A DNA stretch of 64,000 bases, taken from NCBI RefSeq assembly GCF_026017845.1, contig NZ_CP100416.1, positions 9,112,334 to 9,176,333 on the forward strand, given 5' to 3'. The DNA is from Amycolatopsis mediterranei. Its GTDB lineage: Bacteria; Actinomycetota; Actinomycetes; Mycobacteriales; Pseudonocardiaceae. The first letter of the stretch is position 1, and every line of letters starts with the position of its first letter. Of this stretch, positions 50,643 through 58,239 are shown in pieces. Both the position numbers and the translations under genes were made by a program. The notes under the pieces were generated by a model that saw only the letters and a program-made list of their open reading frames with translations, did no database searches and was not told the origin of the DNA.

Positions 50643-51107
50643 GTGGCGACGGCTCGTGATTACCGACAGCGGCGGCGCTCGCGACGGGACCGGCACGGCC
50701 GGGGCCTGCGCGGGACGCTGTATCCGGCGACCCTGCCCGCCGCCGCGAGCCGTGCGGAACGCTTCGACGCACTGGTGCTCGACGCACTGGAGCCGATCGA
50801 AGCCCGCTGGCGCCACGAGCTGACGAAGCTCGACGTGGCAGTCGACGATGTGCCGGAGGTCCGTGAGAACGGCCATTCGCCGGCGGACGGGGTGCTGCAC
50901 GACGGCGCGGTGCCGTTGTCGCGCCTGGTCCCGGCGGGGGTGGACCGGACGGGGCTGCCGACGCGGGCCCGGATCGTGCTGTACCGGCGGCCGCTGGAGG
51001 CGCGGGCGAAGGACCCGTCGGAGCTGGCGGAGCTGGTCCACGACGTGCTGGTGGAGCAGGTGGCCGGGTACTTGGGCGTGGAGCCGGACGTCATCGAAGG
51101 CGAGTGA
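50643..51107 (+). CDS. Zincin-like metallopeptidase-family protein (Rv3259-like)
   Basis: 154 residues, leaderless GTG start (VATARDYRQRRRSRRDRHGR), very basic N-terminus. The C-terminal helix LVHDVLVEQVAGYLGVEPD is the position of the HExxH zinc motif in the parent family; here it reads HDVLVE, so both the Glu and second His are changed. This is typical of the actinobacterial Rv3259 branch and suggests no protease activity. Divergent from DUF3499 and convergent with the GT2 gene. Confidence 0.85.
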   Translation: MATARDYRQRRRSRRDRHGRGLRGTLYPATLPAAASRAERFDALVLDALEPIEARWRHELTKLDVAVDDVPEVRENGHSPADGVLHDGAVPLSRLVPAGVDRTGLPTRARIVLYRRPLEARAKDPSELAELVHDVLVEQVAGYLGVEPDVIEGE

Positions 51108-51118
51108 GCGGCCCCGAA

Positions 51119-51172
51119 CGCAGTGAATGACTCATTCCTGTCGTCGGATGACAGGAATGAGTCATCACTGCG
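51119..51172. terminator. Long hairpin between convergent genes
   Basis: CGCAGTG-A-ATGACTCATTCCTGTC pairs with GACAGGAATGAGTCAT-CACTGCG: 23 bp with one bulged A and a 7-nt loop. It fills nearly all the 67-bp gap between the two stop codons (51107 and 51175). It is A+T-richer than its surroundings. Confidence 0.75.
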
Positions 51173-51174
51173 TT

Positions 51175-54100
51175 TCAGGGGCGGCGGCGGGTCGGGACCG
51201 CCGTCAGGAGCGTGAACAACACCGCTGCCAGCTGGGCCAGCAGCAGCAGGTTCCGCTCCGTGCCCGGGTACTCCACAGTCACCTCCGCGGACGCCGGTGG
51301 CACCGACACCGCCACCTGGTGGCCCCACGCCGGCACGATCGGCACCGGTTTGCCGGCCACCGCCGCCTTCCAGCCCGCTTCCTGCTCCGCCGCCAGCACC
51401 AGCAGCCGTCCGGTCGGGCCGTCGGACACCCTGACCCGCACGTCCGGCAAGTCCGCGTGGACCGGTGCGACACCCGGTGCGCTGCCCGGCGCGACGCCGC
51501 CCGTGACCGCCGCCTTCGCCTGCTCCGGCGAGATCAAGATCACCTGGCCCGCCGGTGGGAGCAGGCGCAGCACCCCGCGGCCGTCGGACGTCGGGGCGGC
51601 CACCGAGAGCAGGTCCTTCGCCAGCGGTGGGTACGCCTGCGGGTCCACGCCGGGCGGGAGCACCACGAACTGGACGCCCGCGGCCGCAGCCGCCGCGAAG
51701 GAGCGCCGGACCGCCGCCGCGTCGCCTTGGCCCAGGTCGCGCCGCCAAGCCGCCAAGCGGGCCGGTGTGCCGGGCGTCGGGGCCAGCTCGTCGTCGCCGT
51801 AGTGCGGGAGGCGGCCGCCGATCTGGCGGGTCGCGTCCGGGGCCAGGTCGAGCACCGACCGGCCGGACGCCGTCAGCTCGGCCTCGACCTCCGGGGCGAG
51901 CGACGGCCGCTCGCCGGCCCGCAGCGGGCCCTGCGAGCCGACGAGCGCCGCGCCGGTGGCCAGCGCCAGGAAGACCGCCACTCCGGCCACCGCCATCACC
52001 TTCGGTAGCCAGGTCGCCGGGACGCCGCTCGTGCCGCCGCGCTGCCACGACCCGAGCACCACCCACAGCAGCCCGGCGCCGACGATCAGCAGCGGCACGC
52101 CCGCGTAGCCGTGTGACGGCGCGCCACCCTGCAACGGGACCGCCGTGACCAGCCGCACCAGCACCAGCCCGCCCGCGCCCAGCGCCGCGAGCGCGAGTCC
52201 GCCGGCGGCGAGCTTCGTCGGCCGGACGACCACCGCCACCAGCGCCGCGGCGATCACCACGACGCCGATCGGCCAGGCGCCCGGCCCGCCGGGGTCGAGC
52301 CCGGCCAGATCGGTGCCGGAAACCACCGAAGCCGCACCGCCGAGCCCCTGCACGAGGAGTTCCGGGTGCCTCAGCAGCACGGTCGGCCACGGCAGCAGCA
52401 GCGCCAGCGGCAGCAGCACCACGATCCCCACCGACGCGATCCGCCGGGCCAGCCCGGTCGGCGCGGGCAGCACGACGAACCCGATCAGCAGCCCGGCGAG
52501 CGCGAGCCCGTGCGCCAGCGGCGAGAACGCGCCGAGCAGCGCCACCCCGAACGCCGACAACGCGGACACGTGCAGCCAGCGCGTGTCCGCGTGCACGAGC
52601 AGCCCGGCGATGCCCGCGGCCACCAGCGGCAGCACCAGGTGCACCACGACGACGTCGAGCCGGCCCTGCGCCACGCCCGCGGTCGCGGCGGGCAAGAGCG
52701 CGTAGGTCGCCGCGACGACCGCACGGACCCAGCGGCGGATGCGAAGCCGCCGCGTCGCCGCGTACGCGCTCAGCGCCGCCAGCGGGATGTCGCCGAGGAG
52801 CAGCACGGCGACCAGCGCGGCCGGGCCGCCGATCGGCGCGAACACCGCGCCGAGCGCGCCGAGCACCGGGAGGGTGGCCGACGCGGGCGCGCCGGTGCCA
52901 CCCGCGATCGCGTGCCACGGCGTCAGGTACGACGTCCAGAGTTCCCCCAGCCCGGCGACCGGGAGCAGCTTGCCACCGAAGAGGTCGAGACCGAGCCGGG
53001 CGCGGTTGACGAACAGGCCGAGCGCGGTCAGCACGACGAGCAGGACCACGGGCGGCGCGAAGATCGTGGCCGCCAGCACCCGGCGGCGGTTCACCTCGAC
53101 GAAGACGAGTTCGGGTTCCGGCTCTTCGGCTTCGGGGGTGTCTTCGGCGACCGGCGCCGGGGTTTCCGGCAGCGCGACGGCGACGAGCGTGCCCGGGCGA
53201 CGCAACCCGGAGCCGCGTGCGCTGACGCCGCGCAGCGCGCCCGCGGGGAGCGCGTCGGGACCGACCGGACGGTTCTCGCGGGCGTCGAGCGCTTCCGGCG
53301 TCACCCACGCCGACTCGGTTTCGACGGTCTCGGGCACGCGGCCGAGCGCGACGTCGTTCTCGACGCCGCGGCGCACCAGACCGACGACGCCGGCGCGGAC
53401 GGCGTTGCGCAACCGCGTCCCACGTCCGGTGAAGAGCCCGCGGACGGTGCCCGGCCGCGGATTCCGCCGCCGGTGGGCGCGTGCGGCGCGCAATCCGCCG
53501 CGTCCACTGAGGAGGTACCCGGCGGCGGCGAGCTCGGTCCGCGCTTCCCCGGTGCGGCGCAGCAGGACGAAGGCCAGCGCGCGCAGCACCGCGAGCACCG
53601 GGAGCCGGATCATGCCGAGCCAGAAGGAAAACGGCGAGCAGTTCACCAGGAACACGCGCAGGCCGTGGGCGCGGTTCGCGGCGGCCGGCGAGCCGGGGAG
53701 CGCGGCCGCCGGGCGCCGGCCGGTGGTCACGGCGCGGGCGTGCCGCACCCGCGCGAGCGGCACGGACAGGACCACGCCGCCGGCCGCGTTCGCGCGCCAG
53801 CCGAAGTCGAGATCCTCGCGCAGCAACGGGAAACCGGGGTCGAAGCCGCCGAGGGCGTCCCAGGCGTCGCGGCGCACGAGCGAACCGGCGCTGGGCACGG
53901 CGAGCACCGCCACCGGGTCCTCGCCGGTCGTGGCGACCTGCTGGCGGTGCCCGGAGGCGTCGGTGGACAGGCCGGCTTCGACGATCAGCCGGGGCTCGGT
54001 CCAGTCGAGACCGAGCGAACCGAGCACGGTGGCCGACGGTTCCTTCGTGGCGACCTGCAGGAGCTGCTCGAGGCAATCGGGTTCGGGCGCGCAGTCGTCG

Positions 54101-54438
54101 TGCAGCAGCCACAGCCAGGAACCGGGGTCGCCCCAGCGTTCGGTGGCGTGCCCAACGGCTGCGGCGACCGCGGCCGCGAAGCCGGTATCACTCGACAGCG
54201 TGATGACCCCGGAGAGCACGGGAGAAGAATCCAGCCCCGGATCCTCCGCGGCTTCGGCGAGCAGCCGCGGGGTCGAGTCGGTGGAGCCGGTGTCCACGGC
54301 GAGGACGTGCCGCGGCCGGACGGTGCTGCGGCGCAACGCGGAAAGCGCCAGCGGCAGCCAGTTTTCGCCGTCGTGACAGACCACAATGGCCAGAACGGGC
54401 GCGGTGCGCGGGACGGGCGGCGCGGCGGTGCGGGGCAA
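51175..54438 (-). CDS. Large GT2-family glycosyltransferase with polytopic membrane domain
   Basis: 1087 residues. The N-terminal GT-A domain (about 14-270) has VLAIVVCHDGENWLPLAL, AVDTGSTDST, the DxD-type LLHDDCAPEP and the acceptor loop LREDLDFGWR. The middle and C-terminal regions contain about 13 membrane helices and an extracytoplasmic domain near 830-1040. It probably transfers an activated sugar (perhaps a polyprenyl-linked mannose or arabinose from the manA/manB supply) to a wall polysaccharide; the donor is inferred from context. TTG start at 54438 with AGGAG eight bases before. Three TCACC/GGTGA palindromes lie just upstream. Confidence 0.88.
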   Translation of the reverse strand: MPRTAAPPVPRTAPVLAIVVCHDGENWLPLALSALRRSTVRPRHVLAVDTGSTDSTPRLLAEAAEDPGLDSSPVLSGVITLSSDTGFAAAVAAAVGHATERWGDPGSWLWLLHDDCAPEPDCLEQLLQVATKEPSATVLGSLGLDWTEPRLIVEAGLSTDASGHRQQVATTGEDPVAVLAVPSAGSLVRRDAWDALGGFDPGFPLLREDLDFGWRANAAGGVVLSVPLARVRHARAVTTGRRPAAALPGSPAAANRAHGLRVFLVNCSPFSFWLGMIRLPVLAVLRALAFVLLRRTGEARTELAAAGYLLSGRGGLRAARAHRRRNPRPGTVRGLFTGRGTRLRNAVRAGVVGLVRRGVENDVALGRVPETVETESAWVTPEALDARENRPVGPDALPAGALRGVSARGSGLRRPGTLVAVALPETPAPVAEDTPEAEEPEPELVFVEVNRRRVLAATIFAPPVVLLVVLTALGLFVNRARLGLDLFGGKLLPVAGLGELWTSYLTPWHAIAGGTGAPASATLPVLGALGAVFAPIGGPAALVAVLLLGDIPLAALSAYAATRRLRIRRWVRAVVAATYALLPAATAGVAQGRLDVVVVHLVLPLVAAGIAGLLVHADTRWLHVSALSAFGVALLGAFSPLAHGLALAGLLIGFVVLPAPTGLARRIASVGIVVLLPLALLLPWPTVLLRHPELLVQGLGGAASVVSGTDLAGLDPGGPGAWPIGVVVIAAALVAVVVRPTKLAAGGLALAALGAGGLVLVRLVTAVPLQGGAPSHGYAGVPLLIVGAGLLWVVLGSWQRGGTSGVPATWLPKVMAVAGVAVFLALATGAALVGSQGPLRAGERPSLAPEVEAELTASGRSVLDLAPDATRQIGGRLPHYGDDELAPTPGTPARLAAWRRDLGQGDAAAVRRSFAAAAAAGVQFVVLPPGVDPQAYPPLAKDLLSVAAPTSDGRGVLRLLPPAGQVILISPEQAKAAVTGGVAPGSAPGVAPVHADLPDVRVRVSDGPTGRLLVLAAEQEAGWKAAVAGKPVPIVPAWGHQVAVSVPPASAEVTVEYPGTERNLLLLAQLAAVLFTLLTAVPTRRRP

Positions 54439-54492
54439 CGAACGCTCCTGATCAGGCGGCAGTCGGTGCGGCCACCCTACGGCCCCGACTCG

Positions 54493-54567
54493 TCACCCGG
54501 TGGTGAACCCACGCCGAGCGCCCCGCACAGCGGAATCACCGGTGACGCCGGGCATCACCGGTGATTC
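54493..54567. promoter_or_regulatory. Three TCACC/GGTGA palindromes upstream of the GT2 gene
   Basis: TCACC-CGGT-GGTGA at 54493-54506, then TCACCGGTGA at 54536-54545 and 54555-54564. The last two also form a perfect 13-bp inverted repeat (54533-54545 / 54555-54567). They lie 55-129 bp upstream of the GT2 start and look like a multi-site operator. Confidence 0.5.
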
Positions 54568-54626
54568 GCCGCGAATTCCGCAGTACCAAGCCGAGCCTTC
54601 ACGCGAAGCCGACCCGGCGCGGGGGT

Positions 54627-54671
54627 CCGGGGGCTTGCCCCCGGGCGGGTTCTGGGGGTTGCACCCCCAGA
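54627..54671 (-). terminator. Tandem hairpins downstream of whiB2
   Basis: CCGGGGGC-TT-GCCCCCGG at 54627-54644 and TCTGGGGGT-TGC-ACCCCCAGA at 54651-54671. They stand 53 bp beyond the whiB2 stop on the minus strand and end its transcript. Similar short G/C hairpins occur near 6605-6655. Confidence 0.65.
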
Positions 54672-54723
54672 AGACACTGAAACGAGCGATCATGGTTCGC
54701 GCGTTCCGCGAACACACCTCTCC

Positions 54724-55050
54724 CTAGACAGCTCGTTTCTTGAGCTTCCGGCGCTCCCGCTCGGACAGACCGCCCCAGATGCCGAAGCGCTCGTCGTGGG
54801 CGAGTGCGTACTCAAGGCACTCGTCCTTGACCTCGCAGCCCAGGCAGATCCGCTTGGCTTCGCGGGTGGAACCGCCCTTCTCCGGGAAGAACGCCTCCGG
54901 GTCCGTCTGTGCGCACAGGGCGCGTTCCTGCCAATCCTGCTCTTCTTCGGTGGCATCGATGAGCTCGGTGAGATCTCCCAGAGCCTGCTCCGGGATCTCG
55001 CCCCAACTCATGACGTGCCCCCATTCCTTCCCATCGGCTTCCAACCGCAC
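54724..55050 (-). CDS. whiB2: WhiB2/WhmD-type iron-sulfur developmental regulator
   Basis: 108 residues from the GTG at 55050. Cluster ligands C46, C69, C72, C78 with LCAQTDPEAFFPEKGGSTRE, the GIWGGLSERERRKLKKR DNA-contact end. WhiB2 controls septation and sporulation (Streptomyces WhiB) or division (mycobacterial WhmD), acting with WhiA. The GTG has AGGAGGCGGAC directly before it; an internal ATG at 55011 lacks such a site, so the N-terminus is longer than in mycobacteria. Long upstream gap (210 bp) shared with the divergent M50 gene and containing a TACAC-CC-GTGTA palindrome. Confidence 0.92.
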   Translation of the reverse strand: MRLEADGKEWGHVMSWGEIPEQALGDLTELIDATEEEQDWQERALCAQTDPEAFFPEKGGSTREAKRICLGCEVKDECLEYALAHDERFGIWGGLSERERRKLKKRAV

Positions 55051-55142
55051 GTCCGCCTCCTCGCTCCCTAGCACTCCCCAGGCTGGCGGTGGTGAAACGA
55101 CACTCGCCGTCCCCTCTCGGCGGCGAATGACATCACTGTGAT

Positions 55143-55154
55143 TACACCCGTGTA
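55143..55154. promoter_or_regulatory. Palindrome TACAC-CC-GTGTA between whiB2 and the M50 gene
   Basis: A perfect 12-bp palindrome in the divergent control region. It resembles the BldD box but the half-sites are one base too far apart. Regulator unknown. Confidence 0.45.
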
Positions 55155-55260
55155 GTGCGGTCAGGTCAAGCGGAGTAGCGAGTTCGGGGGACGTTCCGGC
55201 CCGATCGCGCAAGGGGACACGCCGGTAACTTCACACCGGGCATACGGAAGACTGGAGCAC

Positions 55261-56037
55261 GTGCAGAAGTCAGCAGTGCGCCCCAGCCCGGTCTTCCTCG
55301 GCATCCTCGCGCTCACCGTCGCCGGTGGCGCCATGGCCGCGTTCGGTGACATCAACACCGTTTTCGTCCGCGATCGCGATCCGCTGCTCATCGCGGGCGT
55401 GGTGATCTTCGTCGCCGCCGGCTGGGTGGCGTCGCTGTCGCTGCACGAGTTCGGGCACGCGATGGTCGCCTACCGCGGCGGTGACTACAGCGTCGCCCAC
55501 AAGGGTTACCTGACGCTGGACGTGCGCAAGTACACCGATCCCGTCCTGTCGATCATCCTGCCGCTGATCTTCCTCATCATCGGCGGCATCCCGCTGCCGG
55601 GCGGCGCGGTCTGGATCAACCGCGGGGCGCTGCGCTCGCGCGGGACGTCGTCGTGGGTGTCGCTGGCCGGGCCGCTGAGCAACCTCGCGGTCGGGGCGGC
55701 GCTGGCCCTGGTGGTCGCGCTGGTCCCGATGGCGGGCGGGCTCGTGATCGCGATGTCCTACCTGGCGCTGCTGCAGGTCGTGACGTTCATCCTCAACATC
55801 CTCCCGATCCCGGGCCTCGACGGCTGGGGCGCGATCGAGCCGTACCTGCCCGCGCAGGCGCGCGAACTCGGCGCGCGCGTCCGCCCGTGGGCGCCGATCA
55901 TCCTGTTCGCGATCCTGTGGTTCTTCCGCCCGGCGAACAACGCCCTGTGGGACAGCGCCTACGCCATCTTCGACGCGTTCGGCGGGTACGTGGACGGCGC
56001 GAAGATCGGCTTCGGCGTCTTCCAGTTCTGGAACTGA
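55261..56037 (+). CDS. M50-family (site-2-protease-like) membrane metalloprotease
   Basis: 258 residues, GTG start. About six membrane helices. Zinc motif SLHEFGHAMVAYRGGD (HExxH) and the second-ligand motif NILPIPGLDGWGAIEP (NxxPxxxxDG) are both intact, so an active intramembrane protease of the YwhC/Rip3-like group without PDZ or CBS domains. Possible targets are anti-sigma factors or remnant signal peptides; none can be named. Divergent from whiB2. Confidence 0.93.
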   Translation: MQKSAVRPSPVFLGILALTVAGGAMAAFGDINTVFVRDRDPLLIAGVVIFVAAGWVASLSLHEFGHAMVAYRGGDYSVAHKGYLTLDVRKYTDPVLSIILPLIFLIIGGIPLPGGAVWINRGALRSRGTSSWVSLAGPLSNLAVGAALALVVALVPMAGGLVIAMSYLALLQVVTFILNILPIPGLDGWGAIEPYLPAQARELGARVRPWAPIILFAILWFFRPANNALWDSAYAIFDAFGGYVDGAKIGFGVFQFWN

Positions 56038-56125
56038 GGTTTGCGGCGGGCGCCGCGCGGGAATGATCAGGCGCGGCGTCCGGCAACTTGCCGATCGCCT
56101 GCTGCAGCAACCGTCCGCGGGCGGA

Positions 56126-56902
56126 TCAGCGGTGCTCGGTCAGCCAGACGTGCGCGCGCTTCCACACGACCCGCAGCCCCGACCGCTCGCCGAGGTAGTC
56201 CCCCGCGGCACCGACGATCGGGAGCATGCCGAGCGCCCGGTGGAACAGGTTGCCGCGCGGGCGCTTCTCCAGTTCGCCCGTGATGCCGAGCAGGCCGCGG
56301 CCGAGCCGCCACAGCGTGCGGCCGGCCGCCTTGACTGTCGCCTTGCCGTGCTTCTTCTCCGACGCCCTCAGTTCCTCGGTCAGCTTCGCCGCTTCGTCCG
56401 CCTCCGCGGCTTCGTCGTGCTCCGCGTGCTTGCCCGCCGCGAGGTCCGGGTCGATCTCGCGCTCGAAGAGCACCCACGCGATGAGCCGGACCCGCGTGCC
56501 GACGTCGGTCACCCCGTACTCGCCCGCGATCGCGCACAGCAGCAGCCCCTGTGACGCCGCGCCCAGGGTGTCCTGCACCGGCAGGCGGTCGGCCAGCGCG
56601 CCACCCAGCCCGGGGATCGACGTCAGCAGCGCGGTGAACCGGCCGACGCGGTTCATCCACCAGCTCGACCGGTCGTACCCCGTCATCCGCGCCCACGCCG
56701 CGGTGCCCGGCACCTTCACCGACGTGACCCCGTGGATCAGCTTCGCCTTCAACCCCGACTCGACCTCGGCCAGGTCCTCCGAGGCACGCGCCTGCAGGCC
56801 GAACGGGTCGGACTCGCGCAAGGCGTCCAGCATCGGCCCGCACGCCCGCACGAACGGCCGCAGCACCGCCACGACCTGCCGGTCGGAGATCGACTCACCC
56901 AC
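56126..56902 (-). CDS. Conserved hypothetical protein in the mshB operon
   Basis: 258 residues from the GTG giving VGESISDRQVVAVLRPFVRA. Mostly helical with two weak hydrophobic stretches (RFTALLTSIPGLGGAL and AASQGLLLCAIAGEYG) and a Lys/Glu-rich patch around 165-190. No signal peptide and no domain I recognise. It overlaps the preceding membrane-protein gene by eight bases, so it belongs to the mshB transcript. Role unknown. Confidence 0.7.
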   Translation of the reverse strand: MGESISDRQVVAVLRPFVRACGPMLDALRESDPFGLQARASEDLAEVESGLKAKLIHGVTSVKVPGTAAWARMTGYDRSSWWMNRVGRFTALLTSIPGLGGALADRLPVQDTLGAASQGLLLCAIAGEYGVTDVGTRVRLIAWVLFEREIDPDLAAGKHAEHDEAAEADEAAKLTEELRASEKKHGKATVKAAGRTLWRLGRGLLGITGELEKRPRGNLFHRALGMLPIVGAAGDYLGERSGLRVVWKRAHVWLTEHR

Positions 56903-57287
56903 GTCCCGCTCCCCTTCCCACCGCCCGGCGCGGCGCGCCGCCGAGCACCATCGCGCCCGGCAGCGCACTGGCGCCGAGCAGCAGCAACGCCCGCCAGTCC
57001 TGGATCAGCACCAGGTCACCGCCCGGGCCCAGCAGGCCGACGCCGAACACGACGAGCACCCACAGCGCGAGGGGTACCCAGGAAAGCCCGGGGCGCACCA
57101 GCTTCGCCGTGGTCCACACCAGCCAGGGCGTGGTGACGGCGCCCACGAGCACCGTCACCGGCACCGGGACCACCCCGATCCGCAGCGGCAGGAAGAACAG
57201 CTCCAGCAGCGCGAGCAGCACGGTGTCGACGGCGAGCAGGGCGAGCAGCAGCCCCTGCTCGAGCGTCAGCCGCTCGTCCACGGTCAC
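56895..57287 (-). CDS. Four-helix membrane protein following mshB (Rv1171-like)
   Basis: 130 residues from a GTG overlapping the mshB stop by four bases (GTGA). Four hydrophobic helices (LLLALLAVDTVLLALLELFF, VTVLVGAVTTPWLVWTTAK, VPLALWVLVVFGVGLL, ALLLLGASALPGAMVLG). In M. tuberculosis mshB (Rv1170) is likewise followed by a small membrane protein, Rv1171. Possibly a transporter accessory or scaffold; no evidence for function. Confidence 0.8.
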   Translation of the reverse strand: MTVDERLTLEQGLLLALLAVDTVLLALLELFFLPLRIGVVPVPVTVLVGAVTTPWLVWTTAKLVRPGLSWVPLALWVLVVFGVGLLGPGGDLVLIQDWRALLLLGASALPGAMVLGGAPRRAVGRGAGRG

Positions 57288-58126
57288 AGCCCGCCGAACA
57301 GGTCGTCCGCCGCGCCCTCGGCCGGGCCATGGGCCAGCACGAAGCAGTCGTTCGCGGGGATCGGCTGGGCGATCTCGTTCGTCAGCGCGAAGTACGGGAC
57401 GTCGCCGTCGGCCACCGCCAGCTGCGTCGCGTGCGCGCGCAGGGCCGCCAGCTTCGCCGGGACGTACGCGGCGACGTCGAGCACCGTGGTGATCTCCTCG
57501 TCGGGCGTCGAGGGCAGCTCGTCGTCGTCCGGGACGCGGTAGCGGGGCTCGCCCGCACGCAGCGCGGCCAGCCCGGCACGCACCGCGCTCTTCGCCGTCA
57601 CCGTGTGGAACACCCGCGCCACCGAGCCGGCCCGGACCGCCGCCGCCATCGTGATCTCGTGGGCGCGGATGTGGTCGGGGTGGCCGTACCCGCCGAAGGC
57701 GTCGTAGGTGACGACGACCTGGGGCCGGACCTCGTCGAAGACCGCCGCCAGCTGCGCGGCCTGCTCCTCGGCGCTGCCTCCGGTGAACGCCCGCGGGTGC
57801 GCCGCCGACGGCATGCCCGCCATGCCCGAATCGCGCCACCGGCCGATCCCGCCCAGGAACCGGTGCCGCGCCACCCCCAGCGCGGCGCAGGCGGCCTTCA
57901 ACTCGGCCACGCGGTAGCCGCCCAGCTGGTCAGCCGCCTGGGCGCGCAGCCCGGCCAGCTCGGGCAGGCCGGCCATGACCTCACCCTCCTCACCCAGCGT
58001 GCAGGTCACCACGGTCACCTCGGCGCCTTCGGCGGCGTATCGTGCGATCGAGGCGCCGGTGGTGATGCTTTCGTCGTCGGGATGGGCGTGGACGAACAGC
58101 AGCCTTCGCGATACCGGGGAGATCAC
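57284..58126 (-). CDS. mshB: MshB: GlcNAc-Ins deacetylase of mycothiol synthesis
   Basis: 280 residues. Zinc ligands in VHAHPDDESITTG (H15 and D18) and GYGHPDHIRAH (HPDH at 149-152). PIG-L/LmbE-like fold. It removes the acetyl group from N-acetylglucosaminyl-inositol, the second-to-last amine-forming step before cysteine is attached. Leaderless start is likely: a -10 box TACGCT ends six bases before the GTG. The presence of mycothiol chemistry fits the SigR-RsrA pair at the left of the window, which controls mycothiol genes in actinobacteria. Confidence 0.95.
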   Translation of the reverse strand: MISPVSRRLLFVHAHPDDESITTGASIARYAAEGAEVTVVTCTLGEEGEVMAGLPELAGLRAQAADQLGGYRVAELKAACAALGVARHRFLGGIGRWRDSGMAGMPSAAHPRAFTGGSAEEQAAQLAAVFDEVRPQVVVTYDAFGGYGHPDHIRAHEITMAAAVRAGSVARVFHTVTAKSAVRAGLAALRAGEPRYRVPDDDELPSTPDEEITTVLDVAAYVPAKLAALRAHATQLAVADGDVPYFALTNEIAQPIPANDCFVLAHGPAEGAADDLFGGL

Positions 58127-58239
58127 GGGTTGAGCGTAATTCCCGTGCTCCGACCTTCGTCGGGGACACCCTCGGTTATCCTCGCGCGAGTCGCGACCGC
58201 CGCGTCGTGACCGTCTGTACCCCCACGAAGGGCATCTTG

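Noticed and set aside
55141..55156. BldD box between whiB2 and the M50 gene
   Set aside because: The half-sites TACAC and GTGTA are separated by two bases, one more than the BldD consensus, and the outer bases do not fit. Kept only as an unassigned palindrome.
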